A stretch of DNA of 64,000 nucleotides from Microvirga brassicacearum (GTDB lineage: Bacteria > Pseudomonadota > Alphaproteobacteria > Rhizobiales > Beijerinckiaceae). The stretch's first letter is position 1, and each line of letters opens with the position of its first letter. A program made the translations under genes and the position numbers. The notes beneath the pieces are model-generated. The model made no database searches. It saw only the letters and a list, made by a program, of their open reading frames with translations, and was not told the DNA's origin. The stretch is from contig NZ_VCMV01000013.1 of NCBI RefSeq assembly GCF_008757455.1, positions 261,237-325,236 of the forward strand, read 5' to 3'. Positions 53,314 to 61,034 of this stretch are shown piece after piece.

Positions 53314-55065
53314 TCAGCCGCCGTAGAGGTAATTGGGAAGCCACAAAGTCATTCCAGGCCAGACATACATGAGAATCATGCACAGGATCACGATCAGCAT
53401 GTAAGGCATCATGCCCGCAAAAATCTGGTTAAGCGTGACATGCGGTGGGGCAACCCCCTTAAGGTAGAACGCCGACATTGCGACCGGAGGCGAAAGAAAT
53501 GCCGCCTGGAGGTTCACGAACACGAGTACGCCCCATAGGACCGGGTCGATGTTGAAGTGCTGCAACAGGGGCAAAAAGATCGGCACAAAGATGATGATGA
53601 TCTCGGTCCACTCGAGCGGCCACCCGAGAATGAAGATGATCGCTTGCGACAGGAGCATGAATTGTATGGGCGACAGATCGAGCGACAGCACCCAGCGCTC
53701 GATCAGCCCCTGTCCGCCGAGAATTGCGAAAACGGCGGAGAACAACGCCGATCCCACGAAGAGCCAACACACCATGGCGGTGGTCTTCGCCGTGAGAAAC
53801 ACCGCCTCCTTGGTCCGCTTCCAGTTGAGTGTTCGGGCTTGGAAGGCGAGGAGGAAGGCTCCGGCGGCGCCGACAGCGGCGGATTCCGTCGCCGTCGTGA
53901 TGCCGAACAGGATCACGGCGAGCACGAGGATTGTGAGAATGCCAAGCGGCATGATCGACGACGAAAGAAGCTTCACGACTTCCAGGCGCTCGGCATTCAT
54001 GTTCCGATAATAGCGGACGAGCACCACGGCTGCTAAGGCGGCAATTATTCCGAACGTGACGTAGAAAGTGATTCCCGGGCCTATCTCGACCGGTGCCGCC
54101 GGCGCTGCGCTCACCGCGGGCCCGCCGAGCTGCTCCAAGCCCTCCGGAATGTCGCCCTCACTCGACGCCTGTGGATGGATGACCGCATACCACCAGACCA
54201 GCCAGAGGATCAGGGACATCATGGTGAAGGGGATGAGCGTAGCACCAAAATTTTTAAACAGCTTCCAGTAGGTGAGGTGGCCCTCCTCGGTTTCGATCCC
54301 CTTTGCCTTCGCTGGCGAGAACAGGGCCAAAACATGCGCGATCAGCATGTTGTGGGGGTAGGCTTCCTGGAAACGCCTCATCCACACGGGCACTGGAACC
54401 CGCGTCTGTTCTTCCGGCAACGGCGGCGCGATCTTTGGATTGATCATCGCCCAGCCAATCACATAGACGAGATAAAGAAACGCGAGAAAGAACCCTGGGA
54501 ACATCGCCGCCGCGTAGAGTTTCACGACAGACTGGCCTGCGACGGCTGCGTAGACGATGATCATCACCGAGGGTGGGATCAGGATTCCGAGCGTGCCGCC
54601 CGCCGTGATCACGCCTGAGGCGAGCTTCACGTCATAGCCGGCGCGCAGCATCGGGTTGAAGGCGATCACCCCCATCAGAACTACCACCGCCCCGACGAGA
54701 CCGCTGGCGATGCCCCAGAACGTGCAGACGATCAGCGTCGCGATCGCCAGCGAAGCGGGGACGTGTCGAAACGAAAGCTGGATTGAGTAGAACATCTTGT
54801 CCACCAGCGCCCCGCGTTCCATGACGTATCCCATCAGCACAAAAAGCGGGATGGAAATGAGAACATCGTTGGTCATCGCCCCATAGGTGCGCTGGACCAT
54901 CAGATCGAAGATCCGGTTATCGAACCAGCTCTCTGCCGGGCTGTAGAAAGCGTAGAATCCGAAGAACATGCCGAGACCCATCAGGGTGAAGGCTGTCGGG
55001 AAACCCATCATGATCACAACCACGATGAGCATGAGCATCATGAGCCCCAGCGCCGGATCGCTCAT
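53314..55065 (-). CDS. dctM: TRAP transporter large membrane subunit, DctM type (enlarged)
   Basis: 583 residues, against about 430 for ordinary DctM. The family core is clear: GFPTAFTLMGLGMFFGF, IPLFVLMGYVMERGALVDKM, GGTLGILIPPSVMIIVYA and LGWPLEWTEIIIIFVPIFLP. The extra 150 residues form a central insertion (about 215-370) with a long hydrophilic part and added membrane helices near FTMMSLILWLVWW and FYVTFGIIAALAAVVLV. It is the ion-coupled translocation subunit. The ATG overlaps the DctQ stop (ATGA). Confidence 0.94.
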   Translation of the reverse strand: MSDPALGLMMLMLIVVVIMMGFPTAFTLMGLGMFFGFYAFYSPAESWFDNRIFDLMVQRTYGAMTNDVLISIPLFVLMGYVMERGALVDKMFYSIQLSFRHVPASLAIATLIVCTFWGIASGLVGAVVVLMGVIAFNPMLRAGYDVKLASGVITAGGTLGILIPPSVMIIVYAAVAGQSVVKLYAAAMFPGFFLAFLYLVYVIGWAMINPKIAPPLPEEQTRVPVPVWMRRFQEAYPHNMLIAHVLALFSPAKAKGIETEEGHLTYWKLFKNFGATLIPFTMMSLILWLVWWYAVIHPQASSEGDIPEGLEQLGGPAVSAAPAAPVEIGPGITFYVTFGIIAALAAVVLVRYYRNMNAERLEVVKLLSSSIMPLGILTILVLAVILFGITTATESAAVGAAGAFLLAFQARTLNWKRTKEAVFLTAKTTAMVCWLFVGSALFSAVFAILGGQGLIERWVLSLDLSPIQFMLLSQAIIFILGWPLEWTEIIIIFVPIFLPLLQHFNIDPVLWGVLVFVNLQAAFLSPPVAMSAFYLKGVAPPHVTLNQIFAGMMPYMLIVILCMILMYVWPGMTLWLPNYLYGG

Positions 55066-55730
55066 GACTGCAGGTCTCCCCCCATCCCGCGCTGACGCGC
55101 TGCCTCGTCGATTTGCTGGGCACGCCCGATCGCGGCTGCGCGCGTTTCCTCGTCGATGTGCTCGCTATGCGCGAGCTGTTGTTCGACAACGTCGATTTCC
55201 GTCACGTCCTTGAGCCGGCTGGGCCACACCCCGGTCCTGAGGCAGACAAGGCAGCGCAGGATTTCGGCCATGCCCTGCAGCATCACCAAGGCGCCCGCGA
55301 TGGGGATGATGGCCTTGAAGTGATAGATCGGTGGGCCGCTCGCTGTCACGGTCGAATGCTCGTTAATCCGCCATGAGAGCGCCGCGTAGTCGTAGCCCGC
55401 GTAGATGAGGGCCGCGATGCCAGGGAGAAAAAACACGATATAGAGGACAAGATCGAACGACGCCTGTGTCCGCGGCCGCATCGAGCCGTAGAGAAAGTCG
55501 CCGCGCACATGGGCGTTCTGCGCCAAAGTGTAGGCGCCTGCGAGCATGAACGCGCTGCCGTAGAACATGTTGCTCGCATCGAAGATCCATGCAGTCGGCA
55601 TGTTCATGATGTAGCGCTTGAACACCTCGATACAGACAAGGGTCATGAGCCCGATGATAAGCCATGCAGCAGCCTTGCCCACCCATGTGCTGACGCTGTC
55701 GACCCAGTGCAGAACTTGCTGGAGGTTCAT
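55062..55730 (-). CDS. dctQ: TRAP transporter small membrane subunit, DctQ type
   Basis: 222 residues from the ATG at 55730. Four transmembrane helices are expected (LIIGLMTLVCIEVFKRYIM, MFYGSAFMLAGAYTL, LVLYIVFFLPGIAALIYAG and IIPIAGALVMLQGMAEI), with the NAHVRGDFLY segment of DctQ. The C-terminal 50 residues form a charged helical tail, longer than in typical DctQ. A longer upstream frame is non-conserved. It partners the DctM encoded next. Confidence 0.92.
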   Translation of the reverse strand: MNLQQVLHWVDSVSTWVGKAAAWLIIGLMTLVCIEVFKRYIMNMPTAWIFDASNMFYGSAFMLAGAYTLAQNAHVRGDFLYGSMRPRTQASFDLVLYIVFFLPGIAALIYAGYDYAALSWRINEHSTVTASGPPIYHFKAIIPIAGALVMLQGMAEILRCLVCLRTGVWPSRLKDVTEIDVVEQQLAHSEHIDEETRAAAIGRAQQIDEAARQRGMGGDLQS

Positions 55731-55822
55731 GCGGAGAATCCGAGCGGAGAGAGGGTGATAGAATAAGGGCCAGGCGACATCGAGCATCTCCCCGGTTCTG
55801 CCTGACTCACTTTGCCCTCGTG

Positions 55823-56983
55823 TCAGATCTTCTTCGCGGCCGCGTTCGGTCCGAAGTAATGATCGAACGCCATGCGGCGATTGACGACCGTGTCCTGTTC
55901 CCACCGTGTCGCCCGCTGGGCGAACGCGAGTTGCGATTCAAGGACCTCCTTGAACAGCGGGTTTTCTCCGGCCTTCTTCTTCACGACCTCGTCGTAGACC
56001 TCCAGTTGTTTTTTCAGGATCGCATCCGGCGTCTTATAGAATTTGACGTTGTCCTTCGTCTGCAGCTCGATGTAATCCTTCGAGTAGCGGTCGATCGCCT
56101 TCCAGTGCATGTCCTGCGACGCCGCCTCGACCGCATTGACGATGATGGCCTTCATCCGGTCGGGCAACCCGTCGTATTTCGTCTTGTTGAACATGATCTC
56201 GAACTGCTCGGCGTTCTGGTGATAGCCTTGAAGCATACATACCTTGGAAACGTCAGCGAAGCCGAGAGCCCGATCCGACGAAGCATTGTTGAACTCGGCT
56301 GCATCCAGCAGGCCGCGATCCATCGCGGATACGATCTCGCCGCCGGGCAATGCGTTGACCGCGGCACCCAAGCCGGTGAACACGTCGATCGAGATGCCGA
56401 CGGTCCTGAATTTCAGGCCGGCGAGATCTTCAGTTTTGGCGATGGGCTTCTTGAACCAGCCGAGCGGCTGCGTTGGCATCGGTCCGTATGGGAAAGAGAC
56501 AACGTTGGCGCCGATCGACGCATATAGCTTCTCGAGAAGTTCCTTGCCCCCGCCGTACTTGTGCCATGCCAAAAGCATGTTGGCGTCCATCGCGAACCCG
56601 GGACCGGACCCCCAGAGCGCTAGAGCGGTTTGCTTCCCGTAATGGTAGACGAGCACGCCGTGCCCGCCGTCAAGTGTCCCTTTCGACACGGCATCGAGCA
56701 GGCCGAAAGCGGGGACCACGGCGCCGGCGGGCAGAACCTCGATTTTGAGGTCGCCTCCGGTCATGTCGTTGACCTTCTTGGCGAAGTCGAGCGCGAATTC
56801 GTGAAAAATGTCCTTGGACGGCCACGTGCTCTGCCAGCGCATGTTGATCGGACCCTGGGCCTGGGCAATGTTCGGCGCAGCAACGGTTGCGGCAGCGCCG
56901 ATCGCGGCGGTCTTTAGGAAACGGCGGCGAGATTGTTTTGCTACGCCAGGAGCATGTACTCCTAGAGTCTTGGCGTTCGTCAT
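55823..56983 (-). CDS. dctP: TRAP transporter substrate-binding protein, DctP type (TakP-like)
   Basis: 386 residues. A twin-arginine signal SRRRFLKTAA is followed by a hydrophobic core ending IAQAQ near residue 43. The body matches DctP proteins related to TakP and lactate-binding forms: GLKFRTVG carries the ligand-clamp Arg, followed by GGEIVSAMDRGLLDAAEF. Relatives bind 2-oxo acids or lactate, often with a metal. It is the first gene of the leftward TRAP operon. The ligand assignment is tentative. Confidence 0.93.
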   Translation of the reverse strand: MTNAKTLGVHAPGVAKQSRRRFLKTAAIGAAATVAAPNIAQAQGPINMRWQSTWPSKDIFHEFALDFAKKVNDMTGGDLKIEVLPAGAVVPAFGLLDAVSKGTLDGGHGVLVYHYGKQTALALWGSGPGFAMDANMLLAWHKYGGGKELLEKLYASIGANVVSFPYGPMPTQPLGWFKKPIAKTEDLAGLKFRTVGISIDVFTGLGAAVNALPGGEIVSAMDRGLLDAAEFNNASSDRALGFADVSKVCMLQGYHQNAEQFEIMFNKTKYDGLPDRMKAIIVNAVEAASQDMHWKAIDRYSKDYIELQTKDNVKFYKTPDAILKKQLEVYDEVVKKKAGENPLFKEVLESQLAFAQRATRWEQDTVVNRRMAFDHYFGPNAAAKKI

Positions 56984-57251
56984 GGCTCTCTCCCTCGGGC
57001 GCGCTTGTTGTGAACAGCTTACGTCAAGTATTTTAGCTTCTGTGGCCCGGCTTAATCAGATCAAGGGGCTCTAAGCCTAAAGTTGCAGACCGTGCCGGGG
57101 CCATTGTGGCTCACGAAGGCGAAAGCCTCGTCTGCAGCTTTCTGCCCGGATGGCAGCCGGAGGTCGGCGCGTTCCGCCGGTGCTCCCACCGAGCAGTTTG
57201 CCAAGCCCTCCCGACAGGAACTCAGCCGAGCTGCGGCGATTGACTTCAGCC
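56984..57251. other. Divergent intergenic region between dctP and the kinase gene
   Basis: 268 bases with no supported gene; it holds the dctP promoter and probably the kinase promoter. No operator or hairpin stands out. The kinase frame is open through part of it, but without conserved residues. Confidence 0.5.
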
Positions 57252-58424
57252 ATGCCGAAGAAGAGTGCCTCTGCAGATTTAACTGAGCGCGAGCGTCGTA
57301 TGCTCGATTATCAGCGCATTACGACGGCACTTGCCTTGAGCGGCTCGGAGAGCCTGAGCCGGGAAAGGCTGCTCCATCACGCGACCGCACTGGTGTCGCG
57401 GGTGACACGGGTGAAGCGTGTGAAGGTCATGCGCTATCGGCCGGATCAGAGCGATCTCTTCGTCGAGGCAGGTGTCGGCTGGAAGCCCGGTGTTGTCGGC
57501 GAGCTAAGCTTGCCCATCGACCGCGGCTCGCCTCCCGGTCGCTGCTTGCAAACGGGCCGGCCGGTCGTCATCGGAGACCTGCCGAACGACTCTGAGTTTC
57601 GATACATGGGAGTCTTGCAAGAGCACGGAATCGTCTCTGCCATGAACGTGCCAGTGATGTTCGACGGCAGAGTGTGGGGTGTGTTCGAGGTCGATTCCGA
57701 GGAACCGCGTTCCTTCGACGAATTCGACGTGGCTTTCCTGAGGGGTTTCGCGCAGGTCCTTGGATTGGCTCTGTATCGACTGGAGCTGGAGCAGAAGGCG
57801 CTCGCTGCGACGGCAGAGCACGCACAGCACGACGTCAGGGCCGAGACTCTCCTCAGGGAACTCCAACACCGCGTACGCAACAACTTCCAGACAATTCTCG
57901 CCTTCCTCGGTCTTCAGCGTCGGCATGCCGAGACGCAGGAGGCGAAGGAGCGGTTTGGTGCGGTGATGGATCGGGTGCATGCGATTGCTCTCGCCCATGA
58001 CCAACTCTCTGCGACAGCGGGTGGCAGCGAGGTAGAGTTTGGCGATTATCTGCGGGCTCTTTGCAGCAATATTGACCCGAAGTATGAGGCGGTCCATTTC
58101 GAGGTAACCGCAAGCAGCGCCACGCTGCCGTTGGATCGCGCTGTGCCCGCCGGCCTAATCGTCTGTGAGCTCTGCACCAATTCACTCAAATACGCCTTCA
58201 ACGACCTGGGCGGCGTCATCCGGGTGAGCTTCTCGGCGGACTCCGATATTGGCGAAGGCTGCATCACGGTCGAAGACGACGGAAAAGGCATGGGTCCACC
58301 GCGAGAGGGAGGGCTTGGGCTGACCCTCATCGACAGCTTTGCTGAGCAGCTGAATGGACGTGTCGAGCGCGACGAGGTCGAAAAGGGCACTCGCACGCGG
58401 ATCTGCTTCCCGCTATCGTCGTGA
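57252..58424 (+). CDS. GAF-domain sensor histidine kinase, HisKA_2 type
   Basis: 390 residues from the ATG at 57252; an ATG at 57150 is an upstream alternative. A GAF domain occupies about residues 30-178. The dimerisation/phosphoacceptor segment LLRELQHRVRNNFQTILAFL contains the His at about 206, characteristic of HisKA_2 kinases. A HATPase_c domain follows with the N-box ELCTNSLKYAF and the VEDDGKGMG and GGLGLTLI boxes. No transmembrane helix is present, so it senses a cytoplasmic signal. In alphaproteobacteria such kinases often feed the general stress response. No response regulator is adjacent. Confidence 0.92.
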   Translation: MPKKSASADLTERERRMLDYQRITTALALSGSESLSRERLLHHATALVSRVTRVKRVKVMRYRPDQSDLFVEAGVGWKPGVVGELSLPIDRGSPPGRCLQTGRPVVIGDLPNDSEFRYMGVLQEHGIVSAMNVPVMFDGRVWGVFEVDSEEPRSFDEFDVAFLRGFAQVLGLALYRLELEQKALAATAEHAQHDVRAETLLRELQHRVRNNFQTILAFLGLQRRHAETQEAKERFGAVMDRVHAIALAHDQLSATAGGSEVEFGDYLRALCSNIDPKYEAVHFEVTASSATLPLDRAVPAGLIVCELCTNSLKYAFNDLGGVIRVSFSADSDIGEGCITVEDDGKGMGPPREGGLGLTLIDSFAEQLNGRVERDEVEKGTRTRICFPLSS

Positions 58425-58533
58425 CGGCAATTCCTGCTCGATGCGCGCCTCCTCCGACTGCCGATGTCGAAGGTTGTCTAGAACCCTCCAACTCCGACGG
58501 CTAGGTCATCATGTCTTGTCGGCAACCGCCTTT

Positions 58534-58559
58534 TGATCGGCCTGGCTCATGGCCGATCA
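58534..58559. other. Hairpin between convergent genes
   Basis: A perfect 9-bp stem TGATCGGCC / GGCCGATCA with an 8-base loop lies between the kinase gene and the convergent small secreted-protein gene. There is no T-run on the 3' side of either strand, so it is not a standard intrinsic terminator, although position suggests a transcript-end role. Confidence 0.45.
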
Positions 58560-58594
58560 GCATCTGGATGTCGGGCTTCAGCAAGCGAGCCGGC

Positions 58595-58942
58595 TCAATA
58601 GAGTACGTTCCCGCGCTTCAGACCAAACCCTGGGATATCGCACCGACAGCGTGAGTTGATCGGGACCGGAGGACCTGCGCAATTGCCCCGTGAGGTCACG
58701 CAGACCCGTCCAAACCCTTGCCCATAGGCACGACGGTTAAATCGCTCGCGCGGTCGTTCGCCGTAGTAGCCGCGAGGCTCCCACTCATAGCCCGGACGTG
58801 GTCCACGACGAACGCTGGGTCGACCGAAATCTTCCTCGTAGTAGCGCCCGTCCCCGCCGTAGAGGTCCTCCCCGAAATACTGGGCAGCTGCTGGAAAAGC
58901 GGCCACTATCGCCAAGGCCGCGGCTGCGATGATGACTTTCAT
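58595..58942 (-). CDS. Small secreted protein, Arg/Tyr/Pro-rich
   Basis: 115 residues from the ATG at 58942. A clear Sec signal peptide (KVIIAAAALAIVAAFPAAA) is followed by a region rich in Gly, Tyr, Arg and Pro (for example GYEWEPRGYYGERPRERF) and a C-terminal part with four Cys (VCVTSRGNCAGPPVP, CRCDIPGFG). It resembles short periplasmic hypotheticals common in Rhizobiales. Function unknown; the cysteines could form two disulfides. Confidence 0.75.
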   Translation of the reverse strand: MKVIIAAAALAIVAAFPAAAQYFGEDLYGGDGRYYEEDFGRPSVRRGPRPGYEWEPRGYYGERPRERFNRRAYGQGFGRVCVTSRGNCAGPPVPINSRCRCDIPGFGLKRGNVLY

Positions 58943-59338
58943 GATCAATCCTTTCGAACGTCAGGAAAGCGACGCCTCAGGTCACGTCAGGAACATGGCT
59001 TCTGTAAGGAGGGTAAGGCTCGGGCGAGACCTGGCCATGCAGTTGATGCACGCTGCGGCTCGGCTGGGGTTGGAACCGCAGCAAGGCACGTGGCGCAAAG
59101 TAAGCACTCGCCGGGTTCGGCCGAGGTCGATCAGAGGTACGTTGCGGTCCGCCGTCACGGGGATTCTCACCCACGGATGCCTTGGTAGCCATTGGCGAAC
59201 ACGGTTTGCTGATGTCGTTTCGCCGCATCCGATTGTCCGCTAATGTCCATGAGACAGCAGGGACTCAATGGAAACGCGTCGGGGGCGGGCTGACAGCAGC
59301 AGTCCTCACAACCCCCGCGCGATTGGGAGGAGGTCATC
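58943..59338. other. 396-base stretch with no supported gene
   Basis: It lies between the small secreted-protein gene start and the P-loop membrane-protein gene. Several short open frames on both strands have no recognisable motif, signal or ribosome site. It should contain both divergent promoters. Confidence 0.5.
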
Positions 59339-60538
59339 GTGTCGGCCATCAATCCAGCGGCATCGCCCCAACGAAGTGGTCCCCGTGGACCACACGTCAC
59401 CGCCAAGGATCTCTTGGCGCAGTTCTGGCTCGATCTTTATGGCAAAGAGGTGCAGAGCGCCGCGACCTACTCGTACATGTGGATGGCCGACCAGATGGGG
59501 CATGTGTGCCTCGGGATCGTCATCCAATTCAGTCTGACGTTCGTGGCGCGCTACGCCCTGCCGCTCATAGGGATCGATGCCTCCTGGGCGAATATCGCCG
59601 GCCTTATGGTCGGATTGATTGCTGTCTCGTATTGGGAATACCGCGCCTATGGCAGCTCCGTCGCGGTTGCGACGGGCCTTTTTCCGCTCGACCGCAAGCT
59701 CCTGCGCAACAACGCGATCATTGCGACCGCCTATATGGCAATGGGGCTCGGCATCGGATTCGCGTTCCACCAGACTGCGCCGTGGAGTGCCATCGGCTTC
59801 GTGGCGCTGGCGCTCCTCGCGATCATCTGCGCACCGCCCTGGCTGCGCCAGAAGATCATCTGGCAAAAGGCATCGCTTCCGTACCTGTTTCGATTGGCCG
59901 ACGCACAGCGGACCATCGGTGCGGACGCTGCACAGCAGCTCCAGAATCTCATCGACCGGGGTGCGCCACCCACGGCGCAGCCATTCCAGGTCGTCGTCGG
60001 TGGCCCAATCGGCTCCGGTCGGACCGCGATCGCCGCCGGCATCGGCACCGAGTTTGCTTTCAGAAAGCGGTCGGTAAGGTATTTGAGCATGGACAGGCTA
60101 CTGGAATGCGCGGCCCGTCCGGCGAACCCACATTTCGCAGACGATCCAGGGCCGCCGAACATCAACTTCTGGCGCTGGAGCGAGGCCCAGGTGGTCATCA
60201 TCGACGACATTGGCCCGCTGATTGCGGCGCATGAGCAGGAGCACGAGGCCAATATCGAGCAGTTTCGGCAGCTTCTCGAGAGAGGCCTTGGCGCAATCGC
60301 TCCAGTGCTTGCAAAATGTCACACAGTCTGGGTGATTGGCGACCTGCGGCCCGCGGGCGAGACCGCGATGGCAGGGGATGCTCTCAACGGGCTTGCCCGT
60401 ATCGTCGCAGAGTTTTGCGATGCTCAACAGGACGTCCTGGTCGTCGAGCTCTCGGCTAAGGAGCCTATTCTCGAGCCAGGGAAGACGGTGCTCAAAGCAG
60501 CAACGCAACCGGCACAGTTGCGTAAGGTTGCGCGGTAG
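59339..60538 (+). CDS. Membrane-anchored P-loop NTPase with non-canonical Walker A, family unknown
   Basis: 399 residues starting at a GTG with an excellent GGGAGGAGG site. About four transmembrane helices (about 55-78, 84-98, 124-144 and 149-167) precede a cytoplasmic ATPase-like domain (about 215-375). Walker A reads GPIGSGRT at 222-229, with Arg228 where Lys is nearly universal. A DnaC/IstB-like stretch (VRYLSMDRLLE) follows, and Walker B is VVIIDD at 285-290. No known family is assigned. It stands alone between a stretch without a gene and the iron-transport region. It could be a membrane-tethered AAA-like regulator; ATP hydrolysis is uncertain because of the Arg. Confidence 0.82.
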   Translation: MSAINPAASPQRSGPRGPHVTAKDLLAQFWLDLYGKEVQSAATYSYMWMADQMGHVCLGIVIQFSLTFVARYALPLIGIDASWANIAGLMVGLIAVSYWEYRAYGSSVAVATGLFPLDRKLLRNNAIIATAYMAMGLGIGFAFHQTAPWSAIGFVALALLAIICAPPWLRQKIIWQKASLPYLFRLADAQRTIGADAAQQLQNLIDRGAPPTAQPFQVVVGGPIGSGRTAIAAGIGTEFAFRKRSVRYLSMDRLLECAARPANPHFADDPGPPNINFWRWSEAQVVIIDDIGPLIAAHEQEHEANIEQFRQLLERGLGAIAPVLAKCHTVWVIGDLRPAGETAMAGDALNGLARIVAEFCDAQQDVLVVELSAKEPILEPGKTVLKAATQPAQLRKVAR

Positions 60539-60947
60539 TCGCTGATCGGGCTGTGACCGTCAGCCGAAGCGATCTCCCAGATCCGATCAAGGCCGTTTGG
60601 TCGCGGCCAATCTAGTCCTGGATGTCGGCGATCTGCTTGTTGGTCGTGCCATCGGCGATCAGCGCAGAGCCGCATTTGAATGATTTGCACGCGCGTGCTT
60701 CGCGATCCTGCGGCGTTACGAAACCGGGCAACGATCGTCCGGAAATGCTTGCTGTGTCTTGGACACCAAGGTAAATTTCTAGAGTATAACGTTTAATTTT
60801 CCGATATTCATCAGTGCACAGGTGTGCATTTTGTAGAATTATCATTGACAACTTGGATGCCGCATGGATCAATCGCAAAAAATGCGGGACGGGCAGGCTG
60901 CGGTCTGACGTAAACCAAAGCATGTCATGGGACCTGGAGGAAAAGCG
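60539..60947. other. AT-richer intergenic region upstream of the iron-type ABC operon
   Basis: About 409 bases with no supported gene, lower in GC than its surroundings between about 60770 and 60860. It contains an inverted repeat at 60815-60828 and a TTGACA at 60849-60854 without a good -10 partner. A 127-codon minus-strand frame crosses it but has no recognisable features. Confidence 0.5.
60815..60828. promoter_or_regulatory. Inverted repeat TGCACA-N2-TGTGCA
   Basis: Six-base arms with a 2-base centre (TGCACA GG TGTGCA) lie in the AT-richer patch about 200 bases upstream of the iron-type permease. It may be an operator. It does not match the known Irr, RirA or Fur boxes by eye. Confidence 0.35.
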
Positions 60948-61034
60948 GTGCGCCAACCGACCGTCGACGAGGAAATCGCCCAAGAACTCACCCATGCGCG
61001 CATCCAGCGTTTCGTGTCAGGTCGTCGCGGATGA
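60948..61034 (+). CDS. Possible coupled micro-ORF (28 codons) upstream of the permease
   Basis: A GTG at 60948 with GGAGG seven bases upstream opens a 28-residue frame (RQPTVDEEIAQELTHARIQR, then FVSGRRG). Its TGA overlaps the ATG of the permease gene (ATGA at 61031-61034). The permease itself lacks a good ribosome site, so translation of this frame would be expected to drive it. It may be a leader peptide or the tail of a decayed gene; an in-frame ATG at 60927 is an alternative start. Confidence 0.5.
   Translation: MRQPTVDEEIAQELTHARIQRFVSGRRG

Noticed and set aside
58977-59228. Short minus-strand frames in the gap before the P-loop gene
   Set aside because: No signal, motif or ribosome site; several overlapping frames are equally open.
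60612-60995. Minus-strand 127-codon frame upstream of the iron-type operon
   Set aside because: No recognisable domain, no clear ribosome site, overlaps the likely promoter and micro-ORF region; could be a decayed gene but cannot be supported.
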